Shown: positions 43,771 through 53,010 of the stretch, one piece after another
How positions within the stretch are numbered: the stretch's first letter is position 1
Layout: each line of letters opens with the position of its first letter
DNA from: JASGDN01 sp049840815
GTDB taxonomy: Bacteria; Chloroflexota; Chloroflexia; Thermomicrobiales; UBA6265
Reading direction: 5' to 3'
Assembly (NCBI GenBank): GCA_049840815.1
Contig: JASGJI010000005.1
Location: 1-64,000 of the forward strand
DNA length: 64,000 nt
Notes under the pieces: model-generated
The model's input: the letters and a program-made list of their open reading frames with translations, nothing else
What the model was told of the DNA's origin: nothing
The model's database searches: none
Made by a program: the position numbers and the translations under genes

Positions 43771-44640
43771 CTACCCCTCGGCACTGACCTTCCTCTCCTG
43801 CTCCACCGCCAGCGTCTGCGTCCGCTGATAGGCCGCGTAGACCGACTTCGAGAGCACCGTCCGCAAGCCACCCTTCTCCATCTGGTATATCGCCTCCGCC
43901 GATGTGCCGCCCGGCGAGGTGACCATGTTTCGCAACTCCGCCAGATGCTTCCCGGACGACCGCGCGAACGCGACCGACCCGCCCACTGTCTGCAGCACGA
44001 TCTCCTCGGCGATCCGGCGCGGGAATCCCATGTGGACGCCAGCATCGACCAGCGCCTCCATCATCAGGAAGACGTAGGTCGGCCCCGTCCCGGAGAGCGC
44101 CGTCGCCATATCGACGTATTTCTCCGTCTCGACCTCCAGTTCCTCGCCGAGCGCCCCCAACGCTGCCCGCACCTTCGCCCGAGCCTCGTCCCCAACGGCA
44201 GAAGTCGCGCACCAGACGGACATCCCCTCCCCGATCTGCGCGGGCGTGTTCGGCATCACCCGCACCAATGCGCGATGCCCCAGTCCTGCCTCCAGCGTCG
44301 CGATGTTCGCCCCGGCCAGGATCGACATCACCACCTGATCCTCGGTCAGGACATCGCGCAGCTCCTTCATCACCGCGCCAATCACCTGCGGCTTCACCGT
44401 CAGCGCGACCAGATCCGCCCCGGCCACCGCGTCCGCATTGCACGCGACGGTGCGGATGCCGAAGCGCTTCTCCAGCGCCGCCCGCCGATCCGCGCGGGGA
44501 TGACTCGCCACGATCTGCTGCGCGGGAATCATCCCCTTCGCCAGCAGTCCGCCCACGATCGATTCCGCCATGATTCCTGCCCCGACAATCGCCAGCGTCG
44601 ATCCTGCCAGCGCCGTCGCCCCCTGTTCCGTCTCGCTCAT
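43771..44640 (-). CDS. proC: Pyrroline-5-carboxylate reductase
   Basis: 289 residues. Last step of proline synthesis. GGGAG lies 4-5 bases before the ATG. N-terminal NADPH-binding LAIVGAGIMAESIVGG (about 16-31), TVKPQVIGAVM near 80, MPNTPAQIGEG near 129-139 and the substrate-binding ALSGTGPTYVF near 177 are typical, ending with MVTSPGGTSAEAI. No proA/proB neighbours. Its start is near a divergent gene of the YyaL type with a 140-base gap between them. Confidence 0.96.
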   Translation of the reverse strand: MSETEQGATALAGSTLAIVGAGIMAESIVGGLLAKGMIPAQQIVASHPRADRRAALEKRFGIRTVACNADAVAGADLVALTVKPQVIGAVMKELRDVLTEDQVVMSILAGANIATLEAGLGHRALVRVMPNTPAQIGEGMSVWCATSAVGDEARAKVRAALGALGEELEVETEKYVDMATALSGTGPTYVFLMMEALVDAGVHMGFPRRIAEEIVLQTVGGSVAFARSSGKHLAELRNMVTSPGGTSAEAIYQMEKGGLRTVLSKSVYAAYQRTQTLAVEQERKVSAEG

Positions 44641-44780
44641 GTCACTCCCAACCCCGCTTGCGTATCGCATCCGTTCCGATGCTCCCATTGTGATCGCCGA
44701 ACATCCCCCCGCACAATGAACGCGAGCATCCGAGCGGTATCAACCGTGCGTGCAGTCCTGCAACCGAAGGAGACCGCCCC

Positions 44781-46901
44781 ATGACCTCGCACCCATCATC
44801 CAGCCACCGCAACCGTCTCGCGAACGAGACCAGCCCCTACCTCCTGCAACACCAGACCAACCCGGTCGACTGGTACCCGTGGGGTGACGAGGCATTCGCC
44901 CGCGCGAAGGCGGAGAACAAACCGGTCCTCGTCAGCATCGGCTACTCCGCCTGTCACTGGTGCCACGTCATGGCCCACGAATCATTCGAGGACGAGGCCA
45001 TCGCCGCCCAGCTCAACGCCGGGTTCGTGGCCATCAAGGTCGATCGCGAGGAGCGTCCCGATGTAGACGCCATCTACATGGCCGCCGTGCAGGCGATGAC
45101 CGGGCAGGGTGGCTGGCCCCTGAACGCCTTCCTCACGCCGGATGGCGTGCCCTTCTTCGCCGGCACCTACTGGCCGCCGGAGGCACGCGGCGGTATGCCG
45201 GGCTTCCCGGAGGTGCTGGACGCGATCCGCAACGCCTGGACGACCAATCGCTATGGCGTGGAGGCCAGCGCCGAGCGCGTGCTCGCCTACCTTCGCCAGG
45301 CAACCACATCCCTTCCCACCGCCGCCGACACCCCGCCGGACGCCCTGAACGACGACCTCGCCACGCACGCGCTCGCAGGAATGGAACGCGCCTATGATGC
45401 GGCCTACGGCGGCTTCGGTGGCGCCCCGAAGTTCCCGCAGGCCTCCGCCGTCGAGTTCCTGCTCCGCCATGCCAGGAGGACGGGCTCGGAGCGTGCCCGC
45501 GCGATGGCAATCGGCACGCTCGACCGCATGGCCGCTGGCGGCATCCACGACCAGATCGGCGGCGGCTTCGCACGGTACGCCGTGGATCGCATCTGGCTCG
45601 TGCCTCACTTCGAGAAGATGCTCTATGACAACGGGCAATTGATGTCGCTCTATCTCGACGCCTGGCGACTCACCGGCGAGCATCGGCACAGGATCGTGGC
45701 TGAAGGTATCGCGGACTGGGTGCTGCGCGAGATGACCGCACCGGACGGCGGGTTCTACGCGGCGCTCGATGCCGACAGCGAGGGCGAGGAAGGCGCGTTC
45801 TACGTCTGGACACAAGATGAGGTCGAACGCCTGCTCGGGCCGCACCTGACGCCGGAGGAGATCGACCTCGTCTGTCTCCATTTCGGCATCGACGCACGCG
45901 GCAACTTCGAGGGCAAGACCGTCCTCTCCGTCGTCCGCCCTGTCGCGGACCTCGCCGACCAGCTCGCGATCCCGGAAGCGGATGCTGCCGCCACCATCGC
46001 CCGCGCGAAGGCGATGATGGTCGCCGCGCGGGAGACCCGACCGCGCCCGCATCGCGACGAGAAGGTGATCGCCGGGTGGAACGGCCTGATGCTGAAGGCG
46101 TTCGCCGATGCCGGGGCCGCGCTTGACCGTCCGGATCTCATCGCCGCCGCCGAACGCAACGCCGACTTCGTCCTGGCGAACCTCCGCTGGCCGGATGGCG
46201 CGCTCGCCCGTTCATGGCGCGATGGCACCCTGCGCGGTCGTGGCACGCTGGAGGATCACGCCTTCCTCGCGGATGGCCTGCTTGCCCTCTACACCGCGAC
46301 GGGCACGCTTCGCTGGCTGGACGAGGCGAACGCGCTGCTGAATACCATCCTCCGGGACTTCCTGCACGAGTCCGGGGTTGGTTTCTCCGACGTGAGCGCA
46401 AGCACGACCGACCTGATCGTCCACCCGCGCGATCTTCAGGACGGCGCGACGCCGAGCGGCAACGCGGTCACCTGCGACCTGCTGCTGGCCTTCGCCGTGC
46501 TGCGCGAGGACGCATCGCTGCGGGATCGCGCGACGGCAGTCCTGCAGGCAGTCGCACCGGTGATGCGCGAGCATCCCGTCTTCATGGGGAGATTCCTGGG
46601 GGTGCTGGAACGCGTGCTCGCGCCGCATCGCGATCTGGTGCTGAGCGGCACGCGACGGAGCGAGTCGTTCGCGGCGATACAGGCGATGGTCGCGAGGCGC
46701 TACGAGCCGCTGCTGGTACGAGGGTTCGGGCTGGACGCACGTGAGGGTGACGCCTCGGAGCGGTATCCGGTGCTGGCGGCGCGTCTGGCGGTCGCCGGAG
46801 CGGACGCTGCGGCGTGGCTCTGCGAGGGCACCACGTGTCTGCCGCCAGTCACGACCGCCAACGACCTGATCGCGCTCCTCGACCAATCGTCACCGGCCTG
46901 A
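44781..46901 (+). CDS. YyaL/spermatogenesis-associated protein 20-like thioredoxin-fold protein
   Basis: 706 residues. AAGGAGA lies about 8 bases before the ATG. N-terminal thioredoxin-like DUF255 domain with LQHQTNPVDWYPWG (about 22-35) and the diagnostic SACHWCHVM box near 54-62 (CxxC-like, followed by His). The rest (about 190-700) is an alpha/alpha barrel similar to N-acylglucosamine epimerase/cellobiose epimerase folds (KMLYDNGQL, AALDADSEGEEGAFY). The family is conserved across bacteria to animals but its reaction is unclear; redox or sugar-epimerase roles are guesses. Its stop is 4 bases from the stop of the opposing gene. Confidence 0.9.
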   Translation: MTSHPSSSHRNRLANETSPYLLQHQTNPVDWYPWGDEAFARAKAENKPVLVSIGYSACHWCHVMAHESFEDEAIAAQLNAGFVAIKVDREERPDVDAIYMAAVQAMTGQGGWPLNAFLTPDGVPFFAGTYWPPEARGGMPGFPEVLDAIRNAWTTNRYGVEASAERVLAYLRQATTSLPTAADTPPDALNDDLATHALAGMERAYDAAYGGFGGAPKFPQASAVEFLLRHARRTGSERARAMAIGTLDRMAAGGIHDQIGGGFARYAVDRIWLVPHFEKMLYDNGQLMSLYLDAWRLTGEHRHRIVAEGIADWVLREMTAPDGGFYAALDADSEGEEGAFYVWTQDEVERLLGPHLTPEEIDLVCLHFGIDARGNFEGKTVLSVVRPVADLADQLAIPEADAAATIARAKAMMVAARETRPRPHRDEKVIAGWNGLMLKAFADAGAALDRPDLIAAAERNADFVLANLRWPDGALARSWRDGTLRGRGTLEDHAFLADGLLALYTATGTLRWLDEANALLNTILRDFLHESGVGFSDVSASTTDLIVHPRDLQDGATPSGNAVTCDLLLAFAVLREDASLRDRATAVLQAVAPVMREHPVFMGRFLGVLERVLAPHRDLVLSGTRRSESFAAIQAMVARRYEPLLVRGFGLDAREGDASERYPVLAARLAVAGADAAAWLCEGTTCLPPVTTANDLIALLDQSSPA

Positions 46902-46905
46902 GAGG

Positions 46906-47544
46906 CTACCCGAAGTACGCGAGCATGATCGCCACAACAATCACCACCACCGCGACGCCCGCCATCACGAGGACCCGTTGCGACATGCCCGTGAACAGCC
47001 CGCTTTCTCCGGCGACGGCGGGTTTCCCAGACGCCTCAGCGGTCGCTGCCTCATCCCTGAGGAACGGCGGTAGCGGCACGTCGTCGTTCGAGAGGCCCGG
47101 CGTTTCGGCCTCGGGTACCGGGACGGCATCCGCAGCCTCCGCAGGGGTATCCGGGAGATGACGCTTTCCGATCCCGATCAACCACGCGGGCAGGTCATCC
47201 AACTCGACCAGCGAGGTCGGATCGATTGGCGAGGTATCGGGCGGCGGAAGCGTCTTCGGCGTTCGCATCTCCCCCTCGGCATCCGGAACCGGCGTCGCAT
47301 CCGGGGCATCCGGCGTTGGGGCGTTCGCCAGTGCGTCGTCAGCGACCGCGTCTGGGGCGGATTCCCCCGTCGCGTCGGGCGGCATGGGAAGGTCCGGGAC
47401 GGGTATCCCGCGCCAGGCGGGAGGACGGCGCAGCCAGTCTGGCATCGCGTCCGTCAGGCCGCCATCCGGGATGATCGGACCGGCGTCCGGCGTTGCGGCG
47501 GGATCGTCGTCCGTGGTGGTCTCCTTGCGCGGTTCGTCGCTCAT
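46906..47544 (-). CDS. Single-pass membrane protein with long acidic disordered domain
   Basis: 212 residues. The start overlaps the dtd stop by four bases (ATGA). Residues 1-180 are rich in Asp, Pro, Ala and Thr, with few hydrophobic residues; two short patches stand out (MPDWLRRPPAW near 34-44, LPAWLIGIGKRHLP near 118-131), the kind of small motif used for protein docking. A single C-terminal TM helix near 190-210 anchors it, so the acidic part is likely cytoplasmic. No family recognised. Last gene of the SpoVS-PHP-ispDF-dtd operon. Confidence 0.72.
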   Translation of the reverse strand: MSDEPRKETTTDDDPAATPDAGPIIPDGGLTDAMPDWLRRPPAWRGIPVPDLPMPPDATGESAPDAVADDALANAPTPDAPDATPVPDAEGEMRTPKTLPPPDTSPIDPTSLVELDDLPAWLIGIGKRHLPDTPAEAADAVPVPEAETPGLSNDDVPLPPFLRDEAATAEASGKPAVAGESGLFTGMSQRVLVMAGVAVVVIVVAIMLAYFG

Positions 47545-48041
47545 GGCGCGTCCCCGCCACCGCCCTTGCGCGGTCGTTGCAACTCGTCGCTGTCCAGCCA
47601 GATCGTGACCGGCCCATCGTTCAGCAACGAGACCTCCATGTGCGCCCCGAAGACGCCGTATCCCACCGGGACCCCCATCGCCACGAGGGCATCGCCGAAC
47701 TGTGTCACCATCGGCTCCGCAATGGCCGAAGCTGCCGCGCCCACGAAGCTCGGACGCCGCCCCTTGCGGACGTCGGCATAGAGCGTGAACTGCGAGACGA
47801 CCAGCGCTCCCGCCTCCGGGGCGCCATCGGCGAGGACATCCAGCAGGGAACGGTTCATCTTGCCCTCCGCGTCCTCGAAGATGCGGAGGTTCGCGATCTT
47901 TCCGGCCAGGAGGTCGATCTCCGCCTGCCCGTCGCCCTCGGCGATCCCGAGCAAGAGCAGGAGGCCGTTCCCGATCGCGCCGGAGACTTCGCCATCGACC
48001 GTCACGCTGGCATGCGCGACCCGTTGCAGCAGCACCCTCAT
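47541..48041 (-). CDS. dtd: D-aminoacyl-tRNA deacylase
   Basis: 166 residues. Removes D-amino acids (and glycine) from tRNA by RNA-directed catalysis. Full-length DTD fold with the SQFTLYADVRKGRRPSF box (about 84-100) and the cross-subunit motif NDGPVTI (about 142-148), where the usual sequence is (N)xGPVTI/F; the second motif completes the active site. Overlaps the ispF stop and the following membrane-protein start by four bases each. Codon use matches its neighbours. Confidence 0.95.
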   Translation of the reverse strand: MRVLLQRVAHASVTVDGEVSGAIGNGLLLLLGIAEGDGQAEIDLLAGKIANLRIFEDAEGKMNRSLLDVLADGAPEAGALVVSQFTLYADVRKGRRPSFVGAAASAIAEPMVTQFGDALVAMGVPVGYGVFGAHMEVSLLNDGPVTIWLDSDELQRPRKGGGGDAP

Positions 48042-48538
48042 GCCAGCGCCTCCTGCGGCACGATGGTCGCCGTCGCCAGCGCGGCGATGCCTTCCTCCCG
48101 CCCGACGAAGCCCATCCGCTCATTGGTGGTCGCCTTCAGGCTGATGTCGGTCGCAGGAATCCCGGTCGCCTCGGCAATGGCGGCCCGCATGCGATCGGCG
48201 TGCGGGTTCACCTTCGGGGCTTCCGCGATCACGGTTGCGTCGATGTGAACCGGTTCCCACCCCGCCTCGCGCACCAGGCGGACGGATTCACGCAGCAGGT
48301 CGCGGCTGTCGGCATTCAGCCAGCGGGGGTCGCCCGGCGGGAAGTGCCTGCCGATGTCGCCGAGCACCGCCGCACCGAGCACGGCATCGGCGATGGCATG
48401 GAGCAGCACATCGGCATCGGAATGCCCGTCCAGCCCGCGGTCGAACGCCAGCTCGACGCCACCGAGCACCATTCGCCGCCCCTCGGCAAAGCGATGCACG
48501 TCGTATCCGATACCGGTGCGCGGAAAACGGCGCGTCAT
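48038..48538 (-). CDS. ispF: 2-C-methyl-D-erythritol 2,4-cyclodiphosphate synthase
   Basis: 166 residues. Fifth enzyme of the MEP isoprenoid pathway. Metal-binding IGYDVHRF (Asp and His near 13-15), the long DGHSDADVLLHAIADA helix near 38-53, and the Lys/Thr clamp SLKATTNERMGF near 134-145 are all present. Overlaps ispD upstream and dtd downstream by ATGA quartets, so ispD and ispF are translated together, as in many bacteria. Confidence 0.97.
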   Translation of the reverse strand: MTRRFPRTGIGYDVHRFAEGRRMVLGGVELAFDRGLDGHSDADVLLHAIADAVLGAAVLGDIGRHFPPGDPRWLNADSRDLLRESVRLVREAGWEPVHIDATVIAEAPKVNPHADRMRAAIAEATGIPATDISLKATTNERMGFVGREEGIAALATATIVPQEALA

Positions 48539-49245
48539 CGGGAATCCTCCGCCAGGCGTGTCTGCAACAGGGCCTCGATCAGCACCAGATCTTCCGGCAC
48601 CGTCACTTTCAGGTTCATCCGCGATCCCGGCACGATCCGAACCGGCCAGCCGAGCGACTCGAACATGGAGGCATCATCGGTGAACTCGTCCTCATGCCCC
48701 GCCGTCCGCACCAGCGCCGCGCGGTACTCCGACAGGCGGAACCCCTGCGGCGTCTGTGCGGCCCACATCCCGGCGCGGGGCACCGTTGCCTCGATGGTTC
48801 CATCCGTCACGCGCTTCAGCGTATCGGCCACCGGAGTCGCGAGGATCGCGGCCCCGCCCACGGCGGCGGCCAGGGCGACGGCCTCGAAGTGCGACGGCTC
48901 CACGAGGGGACGCGCGGCGTCGTGCACCAGCACCACCTCCACATCGGGCGCGACGGCATCGAGCCCCGCCTGCACGGAAGCGTGACGGTTCGCCCCGCCG
49001 GACACCAGGGCGGAGACCTTCGGCCAACGTCCCTCGGCGATCAACGCGCGAATGTCATCCTCGGTGTGCGCGCCATAGACGATCACGACATCCCGCACGG
49101 AGGATGCCGCCTCCAACGCGTCCAGCGACCAGGCGAGGATCGGACGACCGCCACACACGGCGAGCACCTTGCCGCAGTGTCCGAAGCGTTCACCCTTCCC
49201 CGCCGCGACGATGACGCAGGCGGCGGTTCCGGCTGCTCCGCTCAT
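48535..49245 (-). CDS. ispD: 2-C-methyl-D-erythritol 4-phosphate cytidylyltransferase
   Basis: 236 residues from the ATG overlapping the PHP-gene stop. Third step of the MEP pathway. Nucleotidyltransferase start VIVAAGKGERFG (about 11-22), LVHDAARPLV near 107-116, TPQGFR near 163-168 and DDASMFESLG near 189-198. The N-terminal Gly-rich loop has GERFGHCGK where family members have GxRxGxxxPK: the usual Pro is Gly, a modest variation. A longer in-frame start adds 12 residues without family similarity. Confidence 0.95.
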   Translation of the reverse strand: MSGAAGTAACVIVAAGKGERFGHCGKVLAVCGGRPILAWSLDALEAASSVRDVVIVYGAHTEDDIRALIAEGRWPKVSALVSGGANRHASVQAGLDAVAPDVEVVLVHDAARPLVEPSHFEAVALAAAVGGAAILATPVADTLKRVTDGTIEATVPRAGMWAAQTPQGFRLSEYRAALVRTAGHEDEFTDDASMFESLGWPVRIVPGSRMNLKVTVPEDLVLIEALLQTRLAEDSR

Positions 49246-50078
49246 CGGCCTGCCTCCATACGCAAGCGATCCCAGACCCAATCCGGCACCGGGGCGGACC
49301 CGAGGTCTCGCCCCTCCTTGAAGTTCGGACCGTGGTAATCGCTGCCACCGGTTGGGGTCAGGCCCCGTCGCTCCGCGATGGCGAGCAACTCGGCATGCTG
49401 GATGGCATCGTACTCGCCGTAGAAGACCTCCATGCCGCGCAGCCCGGCCGCCTGCAAGCGATCGAGCGTCTCCTCGACCGCCCCCGTCGTGAACGGGTGC
49501 GCCAGCACGGGAAACGCGCCATTCGCCAGGATCATCGCGATGGCATCCTCCGGCGTGAAGCGGTCGCGCGGAATGAATCCGGGCTTGCCGGGCGTGAGGA
49601 GGGTATCGAACGCCTCCGACACGCTCCTGACCGCGCCGATCTCGATCAACGCCCGCGCGATGTGCGGACGACCGATGGTGCCGCTTTCCGCCTGCGCGAG
49701 CAGCGGTTCCAGCGCGATGGGATAGCCGAGCTCGTTCAGGCGCTCCACCATCCGCTCGATTCGCTGGATGCGCGACTGGGCGAGGTCGGCCAGTTTCGCG
49801 AGGAACACGGCATCGGTGGGATCCACAAAGTAGCCGAGGATGTGGACCTCATTCCCCCGGATGCTTGTCGAGAGCTCGACGCCGGGCACGAGCGTGATCC
49901 CGGTCTCCTCGGCGGCAGACATCGCTTCCGGAAGGCCATCGATCGTGTCGTGATCGGTGATGCCCAGCACGGAGAGCCCCTGCGCGCGGGCCTGGGAGAC
50001 CAGCGCGGCAGGGGCGAGCAGACCGTCGGACGCCGTGGTGTGGGTATGAAGATCGACCGTCGACGCAGGATTGACCAT
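49242..50078 (-). CDS. PHP-domain phosphoesterase
   Basis: 278 residues. Metal-dependent phosphoesterase of the PHP family, as in 3',5'-nucleotide or nano-RNA phosphatases. Metal-binding boxes: DLHTHTTASDG (about 9-19), ITDHDTIDG (about 39-47), PGVELS near 64, GRPHIARAL near 130, PVLAHPF near 190 and GGSDYHG near 248. The middle insertion of the YciV-type proteins (VERLNELGYPI, LEPLLAQA) supports that branch. Start is an ATG 8 bases after the SpoVS-protein stop; its stop overlaps ispD. Confidence 0.9.
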   Translation of the reverse strand: MVNPASTVDLHTHTTASDGLLAPAALVSQARAQGLSVLGITDHDTIDGLPEAMSAAEETGITLVPGVELSTSIRGNEVHILGYFVDPTDAVFLAKLADLAQSRIQRIERMVERLNELGYPIALEPLLAQAESGTIGRPHIARALIEIGAVRSVSEAFDTLLTPGKPGFIPRDRFTPEDAIAMILANGAFPVLAHPFTTGAVEETLDRLQAAGLRGMEVFYGEYDAIQHAELLAIAERRGLTPTGGSDYHGPNFKEGRDLGSAPVPDWVWDRLRMEAGR

Positions 50079-50086
50079 GACGGCAG

Positions 50087-50740
50087 CTATCGCACCTCGA
50101 CGACGAGGCGGATGGCGGTCCGGTCCTCGTTCTCGATGGTGACGTCGATGAAGGCGGGCAGGCAGACGGCGTCGATCCCGGTCTCGCGCAGGTAATCCCG
50201 CGCGATGGCTACCGCCTTGACGGCCTGATTGGTCGCCCCTGCGCCGATCGCCTGCACCTCGGCCCGCCCGCATTCGCGGACGACACCGGCGATGGCCCCC
50301 GCCACCGCGCTCGGGCGGGATCGTGCCGAGACCTTCAGGACCTCGTCCACATCCACGGCGTCGATGAACTCCGCGCCGAGCAGCGCCACCGCATCGATTG
50401 CCTGCAGTCCGCCGTTCGTTGCCACGCCATCGACCTGGCCATTGGCCACGACCGTCGTCTCTTCGACCGAATACGACGTGCTCGACGACGTGAAGGAAGC
50501 CGACGTCGTCGTGCGCTCGTAGGAGAATTCGTAGGTCGCGAGCGGCGTGACCGGCTCCGGCGCACGCTCAGGCTCAACCGCGACGTCGGGAGCCACCACC
50601 TCGGCGGCGACCTCCGGTTCGGCGGCGGTCACGACCTCGGGCGCATCGTCCTCATGATCGTCGGCATCCGGTGGAAACCGCGAGCCTGCCGGGTCGATCT
50701 TGATGTCTCGAAGATCGAGCTTGCTGAAAAACCGATTCAT
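50087..50740 (-). CDS. SpoVS-domain protein with disordered N-terminal region
   Basis: 217 residues. The C-terminal 85 residues (about 133-217) form a complete SpoVS domain: VLKVSARSRPSAVAGAIAG, VQAIGAGATNQAVKA, IAIARDYL-like and CLPAFIDV. SpoVS proteins in sporulating firmicutes affect spore development; the domain is also found in Deinococcota and Chloroflexota, where it is probably an Alba-like nucleic-acid binder. Here it follows about 130 residues of Pro/Glu/Val- and then Ser/Thr-rich sequence. First gene of the isoprenoid-dtd operon. Its role in that set is unknown. GGGG precedes the ATG by about 10 bases. Confidence 0.87.
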   Translation of the reverse strand: MNRFFSKLDLRDIKIDPAGSRFPPDADDHEDDAPEVVTAAEPEVAAEVVAPDVAVEPERAPEPVTPLATYEFSYERTTTSASFTSSSTSYSVEETTVVANGQVDGVATNGGLQAIDAVALLGAEFIDAVDVDEVLKVSARSRPSAVAGAIAGVVRECGRAEVQAIGAGATNQAVKAVAIARDYLRETGIDAVCLPAFIDVTIENEDRTAIRLVVEVR

Positions 50741-51082
50741 GCGTGAGGTCCCCCTCATACCTTCCCCGTGGATACCCGAAGTCCGGGTGCTGTGACGATC
50801 GGGAGACATTGCTCCAGGCCGGACGAGCGACCGCGCGGACCCCACAGCCCGACGACAGCGCATTGGCAGAACGCAGGAGTATTTGTCCATCCCGACTGGA
50901 TGACGGCGGCAGCCATCCACCGTATCCGGTTCCTAGTCTACAAGGGAACCCCGGCAAAGGCACGAAACCAACCGGGCGCGACACCGAAAAAACGCCACGA
51001 CAGGAGACTGAATACGCAAGAAGCGGGGGAGGATTCGTACGAATCCTCCCCCGCTTCGGGATGTGCATGGTGATGGCGGTCG
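50741..51082. other. Gap between rny and the SpoVS-domain gene
   Basis: 342 bases without a convincing gene. Contains the rny terminator (51021-51056). A promoter for the SpoVS operon must lie in the remainder, but no clear -35/-10 pair was found. Confidence 0.5.
51021..51056 (-). terminator. rny terminator: perfect 36-base palindrome
   Basis: Two 18-base arms centred at 51038/51039, 27 bases past the rny stop on the minus strand, followed by CTTGCGTATT. The perfect symmetry leaves no fixed loop. Confidence 0.75.
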
Positions 51083-52681
51083 TTACCGCGCGTAGTCGAC
51101 GGCGCGCGTCTCGCGGATGACCGTGACCTTGATCTGACCCGGATACTCCAGGGTCTCCTCGATCTTCTTCACGACATCGTGGGCGAGCTTGCTTGCACCG
51201 AGGTCATCGAGCGCGTTCGGCCTGACGAGGATACGAACCTCGCGACCAGCCTGAATGGCAAACGACCGATCGACGCCCTCGAACGAGTTGGCGACGCCTT
51301 CCAGCGCCTCCAGTCGCTTGATGTACGTTTCGACCATTTCCCGGCGAGCGCCGGGCCGGGCGCCACTGATGGCGTCCGCGGTCTGCACGATGAACGCCTC
51401 GATGGTCTGGGGTTCTTCTTCGTTATGGTGCGCCGCGATCGCGTGAACGATCTTGGAGGACCGTCCGAGCCGCTTCGCGATGTCCGCGCCGATCAGGGCG
51501 TGCGGCCCTTCGACCTCGTGGTCGACGGCCTTGCCAATGTCGTGCAGCAGACCCGCCGTCTTCGCGACATTCACATCGGCTCCCAGCTCGGAGGCCAGGT
51601 TCGCGCAGATGATGCTCACCTCGAGACTGTGCCCGAGGACATTCTGGCCGTAGCTGGTGCGGAACTTGAGCCGTCCCAGCAACTTGATCAGATCCGGGTG
51701 CAGGCCCGGCACATTCGCCTCGTAGGCGATGCGCTCGCCTTCCTCACGCATGATCTGTTCGAGTTCGAGTTGCGTCTTGGTGACGACTTCCTCGATACGG
51801 GCAGGATGGATGCGTCCATCCTGCAACAGCTTCGTGAGCGCCCGCCGCGCGACTTCACGCCGGACAGGGTCGAAGCCGGAGATCGTCACGGCTTCCGGCG
51901 TGTCGTCGACGATCAGGTCGACACCGGTTGCCTGTTCCAGCGCGCGGATGTTGCGGCCTTCCCGACCGATGATCCGCCCCTTCATCTCATCATTCGGCAG
52001 GGGGATCACCATCACCGAGGATTCGGTGACGTAATCGGCGGCGATGCGCTGGATGGTGGTTGCGAGGATCTTCTGGGCGCGGCGATCGGCCTCTTCCTTC
52101 GTTTCGCGCTCGATCTCGTGAAGCCGGCGAGCCGCCATGCTTCGCGCCTCGTACTCGACCTCGGCAACCAGCTGGTTGCGGGCCTCTTCGGAGGTGAGCC
52201 CTGCGATCCGTTCGAGTTCGGCCAGATGCTTGCCACGCACCTGCTCGACTTCCTGGAGTTGAGCCTGCTTGTGCGCCTCGAACTCCTGCGCCTGCTTGTG
52301 CTTCTCCTGCTCCCACTGCTCGTGGTTGCGGGAAAGTTGCTGTTCCTGCTTGCGCACGCCCTGTTCGCGCTGCTCCAGCGCGAGGGACTTCTTGTCGATG
52401 CTTTCTTCTTTTTGTTCGGTTCGGCGCTCTGCCCGCTCGATCTCCTTCCGGCGCTGGGTCAGCTCCCGGTCCAGATCGGCGCGGAGGCGGATCGCCTCGT
52501 CCTTATCCGCCAGCGTTGCTTCTCGTCTCCGGGTTTCCGCTTCCTCCGTAATGCGATCCGCATTCTCCTGGGCCATGCGCACGCGAGAATTCGCACGCTT
52601 GTCCAGCCAGAACCAGGTCGCGAGAAAGGTCAATCCGGCGGCGAGGACGGCTCCGAAGGCATAAATCAGCACTTCACCCAT
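51083..52681 (-). CDS. rny: Ribonuclease Y
   Basis: 532 residues. Membrane-tethered endoribonuclease that starts mRNA decay. N-terminal TM helix (about 4-26), a long charged coiled coil to about 200, then a KH RNA-binding domain (MKGRIIGREGRNIR near 226) and an HD catalytic domain with LLHDIGKAVDHE (HD pair near 363-364) and HAIAAHHNEEEP. The C-terminus VTVIRETRAVDYAR is the conserved family end. The ATG was chosen because the helix starts immediately; family length is about 510-525. Confidence 0.97.
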   Translation of the reverse strand: MGEVLIYAFGAVLAAGLTFLATWFWLDKRANSRVRMAQENADRITEEAETRRREATLADKDEAIRLRADLDRELTQRRKEIERAERRTEQKEESIDKKSLALEQREQGVRKQEQQLSRNHEQWEQEKHKQAQEFEAHKQAQLQEVEQVRGKHLAELERIAGLTSEEARNQLVAEVEYEARSMAARRLHEIERETKEEADRRAQKILATTIQRIAADYVTESSVMVIPLPNDEMKGRIIGREGRNIRALEQATGVDLIVDDTPEAVTISGFDPVRREVARRALTKLLQDGRIHPARIEEVVTKTQLELEQIMREEGERIAYEANVPGLHPDLIKLLGRLKFRTSYGQNVLGHSLEVSIICANLASELGADVNVAKTAGLLHDIGKAVDHEVEGPHALIGADIAKRLGRSSKIVHAIAAHHNEEEPQTIEAFIVQTADAISGARPGARREMVETYIKRLEALEGVANSFEGVDRSFAIQAGREVRILVRPNALDDLGASKLAHDVVKKIEETLEYPGQIKVTVIRETRAVDYAR

Positions 52682-53010
52682 CGACGTCGCTCCTCATGTG
52701 CCCCACGCGGGGCTTTCAGTTGTTAAGGTGTGTCGGAGGAACATCGCACCCCACGGATGCGAACCATGCGACGGCGAACTCTCTTGATGCCTGCGCATAT
52801 CCTCTTCCACCGCAGATGATACGGTTAACATGAAAATATCGTCAAGCCATCCACTCTTGGCGATTTTCAGAGATTCCCTGAACGTACGCAGGATATTACG
52901 GCCAAAATCAACAACAGCCTTTCATCATTCGGTCCGTTACTGAATCGCACAGGAAAGCAACTTCTGCGACTCATTATCGACATCCTTCCCATATACGGAG
53001 GTACCGTACC
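52682..53010. other. Divergent AT-rich region between rny and the GNAT gene
   Basis: 329 bases without a gene, noticeably AT-rich in the middle. It holds the rny promoter (52816-52845) and the ribosome site of the GNAT gene (GGAGG, 52997-53001). No GNAT promoter stands out. Confidence 0.5.
52816..52845 (-). promoter_or_regulatory. Candidate rny promoter
   Basis: On the minus strand, TTGACG (52840-52845), an 18-base spacer and TATCAT (52816-52821). The leader to the rny ATG is about 130 bases. Confidence 0.6.

Noticed and set aside
51179..52726. Open frame of about 515 codons opposite rny
   Set aside because: Antisense to a gene with strong KH and HD motifs; no independent signature.
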